Shown here in pieces: positions 35,386 to 42,911 of a stretch of DNA of 64,000 nucleotides. The notes under the pieces are model-generated. The model was not told where the DNA came from and ran no database searches. It saw only the letters and a program-made list of their open reading frames with translations. The stretch's first letter is position 1, and every line of letters begins with the position of its first letter. The stretch is taken from positions 12,472 through 76,471 of the forward strand of contig CALDLA010000069.1 in NCBI GenBank assembly GCA_937898415.1. The letters run 5' to 3'. The position numbers and the translations under genes were made by a program. Source of the DNA: an uncultured Prevotellaceae bacterium. Lineage in GTDB: Bacteria; Bacteroidota; Bacteroidia; Bacteroidales; Bacteroidaceae.

Positions 35386-35393
35386 CAAAATTA
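35386..35393 (-). promoter_or_regulatory. GH51 operon -7 box
   Basis: TAATTTTG on the minus strand, 39 nt before the GH51 ATG. A weak CTTG lies at the -33 position. Confidence 0.5.
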
Positions 35394-35436
35394 GTTAAAA
35401 AGTTGGGGAAAAGCAAGGAATTTCGAATAATTCTTG

Positions 35437-35444
35437 TACTTTTG
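35437..35444 (+). promoter_or_regulatory. Response-regulator -7 box
   Basis: TACTTTTG, 49 nt before the ATG at 35494, divergent from the GH51 promoter. Confidence 0.5.
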
Positions 35445-35493
35445 TGGAAAAATTTAGATTATCGGTAATACTAAGGAATCTAATTGACGAAGT

Positions 35494-35850
35494 ATGAAGA
35501 CGATTTTGATAGCTGAAGATAACGACAGCAATTACATTTTGATGACTTACATCCTAAAGCGCTACTATCAGTTTCTTCGGGCCAAGAACGGGCAGGAAGC
35601 TGTGGAAGCTGCCGACAAGGGCGGCATTGACTTGATACTGATGGACATCAAGATGCCCGTCATGGACGGTCTTGAGGCCACGGCTAAGATTAAGGAGAAG
35701 CATCCGGAACTGCCTATCATCGCCTTGACGGCTAATGCCTTCGATAGTGACCGCCAACTGGCTATGACGGCCGGCTGCGACGATTTCCTCTCGAAACCCG
35801 TCAGCAGCGAGAAATGCCTGAAAGCCATTGAGGCCAAGATAGGGAAGTAA
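35494..35850 (+). CDS. Stand-alone response-regulator receiver protein
   Basis: A 118-aa CheY-like receiver with no output domain. Acidic pocket E8-D9, phospho-acceptor D51 (L-M-D-I-K-M-P), T79 and K101 (S-K-P) are all present, so it should be phosphorylatable. The N-terminus A-E-D-N-D-S-N-Y resembles receiver domains of hybrid kinases, so it may be a phosphorelay intermediate or a cut-off receiver. It sits alone between the arabinofuranosidase operon and the nuclease gene; no histidine kinase is nearby. Partner unknown. Confidence 0.9.
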   Translation: MKTILIAEDNDSNYILMTYILKRYYQFLRAKNGQEAVEAADKGGIDLILMDIKMPVMDGLEATAKIKEKHPELPIIALTANAFDSDRQLAMTAGCDDFLSKPVSSEKCLKAIEAKIGK

Positions 35851-35853
35851 GCC

Positions 35854-36804
35854 TTAGAGGTTCCAGAGCCACTTGATGTCTTCGACAGTAGTAGTCTCGA
35901 CATCTTCCTCAATCTTATCGGGCAGGTTGCAGAAAAAATCAATCCCCGTGCGCCGCTCTAACTCACGGATGTTGATGACGTAGTTGCCTAACGGGTCGTT
36001 CGAATGATCCTCATTCAGGTGTTCTGCCCAGAAGGCTAAAGCCTTGTAGTCCCATTTGTCTTTTTTCTTGTTATATTGTTTGAGCAACAAGGCCATGAAG
36101 AAGTATTTGGGAACGGGGATGAACCCTTGACGGCTGGTCGCAGATCGTTGTCTGTTGCTGATATATTCAATGATGTTATCCTCCGAGTCGATGGTGCCGC
36201 CTTTTGCGACATAGAGTGTGTCTCCTGTGCTTTTGGGCCACCAGGTGTTTGTCAGTTTGTTTTCCATCTTGAGCCATAACCCGCCATTGAAAATGTTGCG
36301 TTGTGGCTGCATATTGGTAAGAAAAAAGGTCTGGCGGTTGGCATCCCGCGAATATTTCCTGTCAGCACTGGGACAGATATGGCCGTGGTCATAACCTGAT
36401 GACCAGAAAGGGTCGAAGGTTTCGCCGTATTCATTGGTCACATAGTTGATGTCGTGGTTGGGCATATCCTCGTCAAACAGGTAGCCATCCACTACCCGGC
36501 TGTTCCTACCACCAGCATTTCCACTGTGCATCTGGTAGCACGACCACCGTTGTGACTTTTTCTGGCAGTCCCACTCTATGCTGTAATTGATGCCGTATTG
36601 GTCGTTGGTGCTGTGGATGACGACGATGCTGCTGCCGCCTTTCACCTTCGGGAACTCCAGCCGCTGCAGGGCCGGTTCCTGTGAATAGTCATTACGGTTA
36701 ATGTTTTGCTCGGTCTGCTGGTCATTGTCGTCATCATCGCTACAGGAGGTGACGAGGGGCAGAAAGAGCAGCAGCGGGAGGAAGAACTTGGATAGTGGTC
36801 TCAT
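35854..36804 (-). CDS. DNA/RNA non-specific endonuclease, lipoprotein
   Basis: A 316-aa lipoprotein (Cys21 in V-T-S-C-S-D-D-D-D, with the acidic surface-export run). The nuclease motif is Y-D-H-G-H-I-C-P-S-A-D, a variant of the DRGH motif of Serratia-type beta-beta-alpha-metal nucleases. The conserved downstream N-M-Q-P-Q-R-N-I-F-N-G-G provides the Mg ligand Asn. It probably degrades extracellular DNA and RNA at the cell surface. It follows the TonB receptor and OB-lipoprotein operon after a hairpin terminator at 36814-36856. No promoter is visible in the short gap, so it may depend on read-through. Confidence 0.9.
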   Translation of the reverse strand: MRPLSKFFLPLLLFLPLVTSCSDDDDNDQQTEQNINRNDYSQEPALQRLEFPKVKGGSSIVVIHSTNDQYGINYSIEWDCQKKSQRWSCYQMHSGNAGGRNSRVVDGYLFDEDMPNHDINYVTNEYGETFDPFWSSGYDHGHICPSADRKYSRDANRQTFFLTNMQPQRNIFNGGLWLKMENKLTNTWWPKSTGDTLYVAKGGTIDSEDNIIEYISNRQRSATSRQGFIPVPKYFFMALLLKQYNKKKDKWDYKALAFWAEHLNEDHSNDPLGNYVINIRELERRTGIDFFCNLPDKIEEDVETTTVEDIKWLWNL

Positions 36805-36813
36805 GTTGGTCGT

Positions 36814-36856
36814 AGTAAAAAGGCAGGCTGCACCATCAGCGTTGCAGCCTGCCTTT
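36814..36856 (-). terminator. Terminator or attenuator between OB-lipoprotein and nuclease genes
   Basis: A 14-bp perfect stem (AAAGGCAGGCTGCA, 36819-36832, with 36843-36856) is followed on the minus strand by TTTTTACT. The nuclease ATG is only about 10 nt beyond. Confidence 0.8.
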
Positions 36857-36870
36857 GTGTAGATGCTGAA

Positions 36871-38262
36871 TTATTCTGCGTAGTTAATGATTACACCCGT
36901 ACAGCGGAACTGGACACCACCGCCGCTGCCGGACATATAGTTCACGACTTTGAGCGTGGTGTTGTTCACATTGTTGAAGGTGACTGTCTTGTCGTCCTTT
37001 GCCGGGGTAATTCTGTTGCCGCCAGCCTCGCCATACATCTCATCATTGCCCTTATAGGCCGTACCTTGGTAGGTGTCGTAATTGAAGATGACAGATGCAA
37101 TCTTCTTGGTGGACGTGATGGTGACGGAGTTTTGAGCATACATACGGATAATCTTTGAACCAGCGTGATAGATAGGCTCACTCTTTCCGTCTTCCAGTGA
37201 GAAAGTCAGCGTGGTGCCGTCCGATAAGGTGATCGGACCGTTCAGCTCGGAAAGACCGAGATCGCCATAGACAACCGTAATGGAGTTGCCGCTTACCTCG
37301 CCGCCGCCTTCCTGGTCGCCGCCTTCTTGGCCGCCGCCTTCTTGACCGCCGCCTTCTTGACCACCGGAAGCCTCCGTCTTGCCGTTGAGCGAGTAGAGGT
37401 AAGCCTTGGCCTGGACGGTCTCAGGCGTGTTGCCTTTATAGTTGTACACCTTGCCGCAGACAATGACCTCGTCCTTCAGCTTCAGCAGTTCGCCGCCGTT
37501 ATATCTCTGGTTGCCTAAGTAGAGGGCGCGGTGGACGTAGAACTCGCCTACCGGCTCGCCATCGTCAGAGAGACTGAAGGAACCGTTGCCGAACTCCGTG
37601 CCGTACTGTTCTGCGATAGACGACACCTTACCTTTAATATACACTTCCTTGTCCGACTCCTTTTCGCCAACTTCTTTTGCGTATGCGATGGCTGCTGCGG
37701 CATTGAACGGGTCTTCCAGTGTGCCGCTACCCTTGGCCTCGCCTACAGGCTCCGGATTATTGCCACCTGCCGTCACACCGTTGAGCGAGTAGAGGAAGGC
37801 CGCACCTTGCACGGTCTCGGGCGTGTTGCCTTTGTAGTTGACAATCTTGCCGTAGACAATGACCTCGTCGCCCACTTTGATCTGGGTGTCGCCGTTGGCG
37901 AACTTCTTGTTGCCTAAATAGGGGCAGCGCCAGAAGGTGAACTCATTGGTGCCCTCCTTGGTGTCGGACATGACGAAGGAGGCGGTACCGTGCTGCGTGG
38001 TGAACTCATCGGTGATGGATGTGATGAAGCCCTTGACATAGACCTCATTCTCTGACTCTGCCTGTCCTAACGACTTGACGTAATGGATGGCATCGGCACA
38101 GGTGTAGGGCGACTCCAGCGTACCATTGCCCTCATAGGTATATTCGGTGCCTCCGCCGCCGTCGGCGGTGGGGATTGGATATGGCTCTGGAACGTCCTCA
38201 CAAGCGGTGAATGTCATGGCTGCGATGGCTAAGGCCATGACGCTGTACAGTATTTTCTTCAT
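36871..38262 (-). CDS. Lipoprotein with two OB-like (DUF6359-type) domains
   Basis: A 463-aa lipoprotein (Cys21, F-T-A-C-E-D). Two homologous modules, residues about 45-165 and 178-295, each carry Y-V-K-x-L/V-G, then V-Y-V/I-K-G-x-I/V-S-S/T-I, then V-Y-N-Y-K-G-N-T-P-E-T-V-Q. These are OB-fold-like repeats similar to Bacteroidetes DUF5689/DUF6359 proteins annotated as nucleic-acid-binding-like. A G-G-Q-E-G-G-G-Q-E linker (about 300-325) leads to a C-terminal beta domain. Third gene of the TonB-receptor operon, 34 bp after the DUF5689 gene. A surface binding role is likely; the ligand is inferred from neighbours. Confidence 0.75.
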   Translation of the reverse strand: MKKILYSVMALAIAAMTFTACEDVPEPYPIPTADGGGGTEYTYEGNGTLESPYTCADAIHYVKSLGQAESENEVYVKGFITSITDEFTTQHGTASFVMSDTKEGTNEFTFWRCPYLGNKKFANGDTQIKVGDEVIVYGKIVNYKGNTPETVQGAAFLYSLNGVTAGGNNPEPVGEAKGSGTLEDPFNAAAAIAYAKEVGEKESDKEVYIKGKVSSIAEQYGTEFGNGSFSLSDDGEPVGEFYVHRALYLGNQRYNGGELLKLKDEVIVCGKVYNYKGNTPETVQAKAYLYSLNGKTEASGGQEGGGQEGGGQEGGDQEGGGEVSGNSITVVYGDLGLSELNGPITLSDGTTLTFSLEDGKSEPIYHAGSKIIRMYAQNSVTITSTKKIASVIFNYDTYQGTAYKGNDEMYGEAGGNRITPAKDDKTVTFNNVNNTTLKVVNYMSGSGGGVQFRCTGVIINYAE

Positions 38263-38296
38263 AGTAATATGTTTTTATTTTTCAATTCTACAATCT

Positions 38297-39148
38297 TCAA
38301 TATATAATCTCGATGTCGCTCTCCTCGCGGATGAGTATCTGCCAGGTGTCGTTAAAGCGGGTGGCGATGCCGATGATGTTCACCTCGTAGGGTTTCTTAT
38401 TCACCTCGTCGTAGGGCAGTTTGTTGGCGGCAAACTTGGCATAGGTACTGGTACGGATGACCAGCTTCGAGGTCGGGTAGCCTGTGATGCCTCGGTTGAC
38501 ACAGCCGCCAACGATGGTTGCCGAGCCGTCGCCGGGGGCATAGGTGGCAGTGCCGTTAGCCTCGCTGAAGGTGACATTACGCAGGATGACCAGCTTGCCG
38601 CAGTTCTCTTTCATGTCCATGTTGACATCGAAGTCAATGGGCATTAGAATCTGAATGGGGGAGTTGGTGTACTTGAAGTGCTTCTGGAACACGTCTTTCT
38701 GCATGCGGCCGATGCTGTTGCCCTCGAAGGGGGCGCCAATCTCGGGTTGCTGGCGGTAGCCGCCGATGTAGAGTCCTTTCAGGTCGACAATGATTTCCTG
38801 ACCTTCGGCTAAGAAACCGCTCATGCCGTTCTGGTTGACAGCAATGATGATGGCACCCGTCGCGTCCTGCACCACAAACTGCTTGTGGATGTTGCCTCGG
38901 ATGTCGTTGCCCGTGACACGGCCTTTGATTTTCACGTCCTTGTCAATCAGTCTGTTCTCGTCAGTACTGGCAAACACGTTGGGATACAGATCTTTCAGCT
39001 GCGCAATGGTGATGATATTGTCATCCGTAATGCTGTTGTTGCCGTAAAGGTCAGCACCGTTTGGCGTGATGACGTCCCATTCCGTGTCTTGACAGGCGGC
39101 AAACAGCAGGCAGGCTACTGCGATGGCGAAATATTTGATGGCTTTCAT
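38297..39148 (-). CDS. DUF5689 lipoprotein (OB-fold type)
   Basis: A 283-aa lipoprotein (Cys19, F-A-A-C-Q-D). Residues about 45-170 contain I-A-Q-L-K-D-L-Y, then D-V-K-I-K-G-R-V-T-G-N-D, and F-V-V-Q-D-A-T-G-A-I-I-I-A-V, matching the OB-fold-like DUF5689 pattern. DUF5689 proteins often sit beside TonB receptors and EEP-fold nucleases in Bacteroidetes. It lies 18 bp after the TonB-dependent receptor gene and is likely its surface partner, in a SusD-like role. Ligand unknown. Confidence 0.75.
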   Translation of the reverse strand: MKAIKYFAIAVACLLFAACQDTEWDVITPNGADLYGNNSITDDNIITIAQLKDLYPNVFASTDENRLIDKDVKIKGRVTGNDIRGNIHKQFVVQDATGAIIIAVNQNGMSGFLAEGQEIIVDLKGLYIGGYRQQPEIGAPFEGNSIGRMQKDVFQKHFKYTNSPIQILMPIDFDVNMDMKENCGKLVILRNVTFSEANGTATYAPGDGSATIVGGCVNRGITGYPTSKLVIRTSTYAKFAANKLPYDEVNKKPYEVNIIGIATRFNDTWQILIREESDIEIIY

Positions 39149-39166
39149 ACGATGGTCCTCCTTTCT

Positions 39167-41716
39167 TTAGAATTGATAGTTAATCAACAGCATGCCGTTG
39201 ATGCCGTTGGCATAGAACTTACGCGGACTCTTCTCGAAGCGATAGGCGTTGTTGGTGCGCTCCTGCTGCTGCTTGGTGTCGAGTCGGTTCTGCTCCATAC
39301 CGCCGGTACAGATGTTGATGTTGTTCAGGATGTTCGTCAGCATCAGGTTGAAGCCGATGCGGCGGCCATGCCTCAGGCGGAACGTCTTGCCGATGGAGGC
39401 GTCAAGCATGAAACCGCCGTCGCCTTTTGCCTGGGCAGGACTGTTGTACACCTTCTGGCCGTCGACGATGGTCTTCGTAACCTCGGTCTCACGACGTGAG
39501 ATAGGTGCAAAGTACATATAGATATTGTCGTAGTAGTTGCCAATGAGGTCGATGTACCAGTACTTATAGTGGCAGTTCAGGTCGATGCTGCCGGCGGTGA
39601 GCGGCGTGCTGCCCTCACGCATGCCGTCGATGATACACAGTTCGTCAACATAGCTGCCGCTGTTCGAAAGCATCATACGCATGTCGGCATTGTTGGTGTA
39701 CTTGGCTTCGCTGACGGTTCCCAAGGTCTTGATATTGAGCCAGTCGGTGGCTTTGATGTTCAGTCCTAACTCCACGCCGTAGTACTTCTTCTTGATATTC
39801 GATAGCGACACGTAGGCAAACGAACTCTCGATGTCGCTATAGAAGAGGCTCTGCTCGGTGACGTCCTTCAGTTCGGCGTAGTAGGCATTCAGGTTCAGGC
39901 TCAGCAGGGAGTTCTTCCACTGGTAGCCGAACTCAGCCGAGGCAATCTTCTCCTGCTTCAGGTCCTTCACGAAGTCGTTGTTGATCTGGGCAGCAGCCAA
40001 GGCCGTTCGTGGGGCGGGTGTCTTCCACTCGTAGCCGACGCCGAGAGCGATGGCGTGACCCTTGCCAACGTTGATGTTAGCACCTGCTTTGCCACCTCCG
40101 TCGAGGAACTTCGCTGTGCCGCTCTTGCCATAGCTGTTGTCGGGGGCCATACCGTTGCGCATCTTGCCGTCGCGCTGCATCGTTGTACCAGCTAAACGAC
40201 CTGACACAAAGAGGTGGGTGAAACGCAAGTCCGTTGCATAGCTGGCCCAGGCCTGTGCCTTGTTGACCAAGATGTTGTAGTCGTAGCCAAACTTGTCACC
40301 AACCTTCACCTCGGCGGGCTGACCGTATTTATCCCTGTCGGCCAGGTCGTAGTACACCATCGGCGAAAGTGAACCGTAGTCCTTCACGGCGTAGGTGTTG
40401 ATATTGTGGAACTTGGCATTACCCAGCAGGTCGTCCATCGTCTGGTAGTGCATGCCGATGTTCCGCATCAGTTGCAGACCGCCGTTCAGTGACGAGTTCT
40501 TTGTCAGTTGCTTCTCTATCTTACTGGCCAGCGAGAAGGTCAGCTGGTCGTCGTGGGCTCGTTGGACATAGTACATGGCATCCACTCCCTCGTCTGCCAT
40601 CAGACTGTTGGCATAATAGAGTCGGTCCCAGTTAATCTGGCGGTTGTACTCCGACGCACTCAGGTAGTCGTAGGCGGCCTGCCAGTTCTGGTAGGCGATG
40701 TCATCGTGGAAGAGTGAGGCTTCAGGGTCCCACACGTTGTAACTGTAGCTCGGCATCAGCGAGTAGTAGTCGGGCTCGGGGTTCGTACCGCCGTTATAGG
40801 ACAGTCGGCTGTTGCTGTACATCGTGTAGCGACCGAGCAGCGAGGTCACCAGCTTCGTCTTCTCGTCTATCTTCCAGTCCCATGTCAGCAGGGCCGACGG
40901 TGAGAAGTCGTGGACGATGCGGGCGTTGCGCTTCTTGCCGTCCTGGTAGCCCCAGTTGGGATTGTAGTTGTGGGTTCCGGCTATCCAGTACATCTCGTCT
41001 GTAGCAGCACGCTGGGTGCCGCGCTGTGTCTGGTTGCCCCAGGTGATGAGGCTCACGGAGTGCTGGTCGTTGATGATCTTCTCGGCTCCTACAAAGAAGC
41101 TCACCGAGTTGTACAGTGTACCTTCCACCGTACCGATGCCGTTGCCCCAGCGATAGGTCAGCGAGCCGGTGTATGCCCATCCGTTCTCCAAGACGCCAGA
41201 GTTGTAGGTGTACATGCCACGGACATTGTAGCTGCGGTTGGCAAAGGCCAGCGAGGCACGTTGGCCGGTGGCGAAACTCGACGGGCGGAAATTGTAGTTG
41301 CCTGAGCCGGCGAGGGCACTCATGGAGTAGTTGTTGTCCTCGAAGGGCAACGACGATTCACGGCCACGGGTCTGGTTGTTAAGACCGCCGACGAGGGAGT
41401 AGCTGAACAATCCGCGCTCGATGTCGTTCACAGGGTTGCCGTTGATGTACATGTCGGTGTACTTGGCATTGTAGGCACGGTATCTGAACCGGGCGGGACT
41501 GAACCGATAGCCCACCTCGTTCGCATAGACATTCCGGTTGGACGAAATGACGGTGATGTTCTGAATGGAACTCTCATTGTCTTCCAACTGCGCCTCGGTG
41601 AAAGTGAAAGTCTGTTCGTCCGCTAAGTCCTTGGCTATAGAGTCAATAGGCTCTTGCGCCACGGCCGTGGCGGAGCAACAGAAGACCATCACTGCTAATT
41701 TCAGTGTTTTTCTCAT
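39167..41716 (-). CDS. TonB-dependent receptor (non-SusC type)
   Basis: An 849-aa outer-membrane beta-barrel protein with signal peptide M-R-K-T-L-K-L-A-V-M-V-F. A short plug-like region (V-I-S-S-N-R-N-V-Y-A-N-E-V) is followed by many alternating aromatic strands, ending in Y-Q-F as expected for barrel insertion. It lacks the carboxypeptidase-like domain and SusC signature. The ATG at 41716 is chosen: the in-frame upstream ATG at 41869 would precede the promoter box (TATCTTTG, minus 41763-41756) and overlap the divergent gene. First gene of the operon with the two OB-like lipoproteins. Its cargo may be nucleic-acid fragments (inference). Confidence 0.85.
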   Translation of the reverse strand: MRKTLKLAVMVFCCSATAVAQEPIDSIAKDLADEQTFTFTEAQLEDNESSIQNITVISSNRNVYANEVGYRFSPARFRYRAYNAKYTDMYINGNPVNDIERGLFSYSLVGGLNNQTRGRESSLPFEDNNYSMSALAGSGNYNFRPSSFATGQRASLAFANRSYNVRGMYTYNSGVLENGWAYTGSLTYRWGNGIGTVEGTLYNSVSFFVGAEKIINDQHSVSLITWGNQTQRGTQRAATDEMYWIAGTHNYNPNWGYQDGKKRNARIVHDFSPSALLTWDWKIDEKTKLVTSLLGRYTMYSNSRLSYNGGTNPEPDYYSLMPSYSYNVWDPEASLFHDDIAYQNWQAAYDYLSASEYNRQINWDRLYYANSLMADEGVDAMYYVQRAHDDQLTFSLASKIEKQLTKNSSLNGGLQLMRNIGMHYQTMDDLLGNAKFHNINTYAVKDYGSLSPMVYYDLADRDKYGQPAEVKVGDKFGYDYNILVNKAQAWASYATDLRFTHLFVSGRLAGTTMQRDGKMRNGMAPDNSYGKSGTAKFLDGGGKAGANINVGKGHAIALGVGYEWKTPAPRTALAAAQINNDFVKDLKQEKIASAEFGYQWKNSLLSLNLNAYYAELKDVTEQSLFYSDIESSFAYVSLSNIKKKYYGVELGLNIKATDWLNIKTLGTVSEAKYTNNADMRMMLSNSGSYVDELCIIDGMREGSTPLTAGSIDLNCHYKYWYIDLIGNYYDNIYMYFAPISRRETEVTKTIVDGQKVYNSPAQAKGDGGFMLDASIGKTFRLRHGRRIGFNLMLTNILNNINICTGGMEQNRLDTKQQQERTNNAYRFEKSPRKFYANGINGMLLINYQF

Positions 41717-41755
41717 AAAATACGGTTTTGCAGTTATTGTATTACTTATTTGGTG

Positions 41756-41763
41756 CAAAGATA
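41756..41763 (-). promoter_or_regulatory. TonB-receptor operon -7 box
   Basis: TATCTTTG on the minus strand, 39 nt before the ATG. Faces away from the EEP-gene promoter in the same 141-bp gap. Confidence 0.6.
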
Positions 41764-41827
41764 CGGAAAAAGAATGAGACAACCATATTTTTTTCGTAAA
41801 AAGTATAAGCAATTCCAAAAATAATTG

Positions 41828-41835
41828 TATCTTTG
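41828..41835 (+). promoter_or_regulatory. EEP-gene -7 box
   Basis: TATCTTTG, 22 nt before the ATG at 41858. Confidence 0.6.
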
Positions 41836-41857
41836 CACAGATTATTACTGACCGATT

Positions 41858-42910
41858 ATGAAGAAACACATGGTTTTTCTCGCGCTCGTCCTCTTATTGA
41901 CGGCGAACGCTTCCCATGCACAGAAGAAGTTCTCTGTGTACGGAGTGGGATTCTATAACCTTGAGAATCTGTTTGATACCTGTCACGATGCCGGCAAGAA
42001 CGACTATGAGTACCTGCCCGACGGTACGAACAAATGGACGGGACTGAAGTACGGCAATAAGTTGAAGAACATGGCCCGTGTGCTGGCCGAAATGGGGACG
42101 GACAAACTGCCCGGCGTGGGCTGTGCCGCCATCGGCGTCAGCGAGGTGGAGAATGCCAAGTGCCTGACCGACCTCTGCAATCAGGAGCCGCTGAAGGCCA
42201 AGAACTTCCAGTTCGTACACATCGAGGGGCCCGACCAGCGCGGTGTTGACTGCGGACTGCTCTATAACCCGAAGCTCTTCAAGGTCCGCGACGTGAAGCT
42301 CGTACCTTATATCTATATCTTGCCGCAGGACTCGATGCGGGCCACCCGTGGCTTCTTGGTGGTCAGCGGTACGATGGCCGACGAACATGTCACCATCATT
42401 GTCAACCACCTGCCGTCGCGTGGTGCCACCTCCTTCTACCGCGAAGAGGGCGGACGCCAGCTGTGTGTGGTCAAGGACTCGCTGGTACGTGACGACCCCA
42501 ACGTGAAGCTGCTCATCATGGGCGACATGAACGATGACCCGCAGGACAAGTCGATGGCGGAGGCACTCGGTGCCAAGCGTAAGATGAAGGACGTGGAGAA
42601 CGTGCCCGGCGGACTGTGGAACCCCTGGTGGGATGTGCTGGCACAGGGAACGGGAACGCTGCAGTATGACGGCAAGTGGAACCTCTTCGACCAGATTATA
42701 GTGTCGAACGCGCTGCTCGACCGTGACGGCAAGAAGGACTACGCGTCGCTGAAATTGTGGAACTACCATATTTTCCGTCGCGACTACCTCTTCCAGAAGG
42801 AAGGAAAGTACAAGGGCAACACCCTGCGCACCCATGCCGGCGGTGCCTGGCTCAATGGCTACAGCGACCACCTGCCCACGGTCGTCTATCTGATTAAGGA
42901 ACAACGCTAA
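41858..42910 (+). CDS. Exported endonuclease/exonuclease/phosphatase-fold protein
   Basis: A 350-aa EEP-fold enzyme with a signal peptide (about residues 1-21). Catalytic landmarks: Y-N-L-E-N-L-F, the metal ligand in G-V-S-E-V-E-N, N-H-L-P-S-R, G-D-M-N-D-D-P, and the catalytic S-D-H in Y-S-D-H-L-P. The family hydrolyses phosphodiester bonds (DNases, RNases, phosphodiesterases). Being exported and divergent from a TonB receptor and OB-lipoprotein operon with a second nuclease, it may process extracellular nucleic acid. Other phosphodiester substrates are possible. It ends 1 bp before the GH128-like gene, so the two are co-transcribed. Confidence 0.9.
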   Translation: MKKHMVFLALVLLLTANASHAQKKFSVYGVGFYNLENLFDTCHDAGKNDYEYLPDGTNKWTGLKYGNKLKNMARVLAEMGTDKLPGVGCAAIGVSEVENAKCLTDLCNQEPLKAKNFQFVHIEGPDQRGVDCGLLYNPKLFKVRDVKLVPYIYILPQDSMRATRGFLVVSGTMADEHVTIIVNHLPSRGATSFYREEGGRQLCVVKDSLVRDDPNVKLLIMGDMNDDPQDKSMAEALGAKRKMKDVENVPGGLWNPWWDVLAQGTGTLQYDGKWNLFDQIIVSNALLDRDGKKDYASLKLWNYHIFRRDYLFQKEGKYKGNTLRTHAGGAWLNGYSDHLPTVVYLIKEQR

Positions 42911-42911
42911 T

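Noticed and set aside
39167..41869. Longer start of the TonB receptor at 41869
   Set aside because: It would cross its own promoter box and overlap the divergent EEP gene; the signal peptide starts at 41716.
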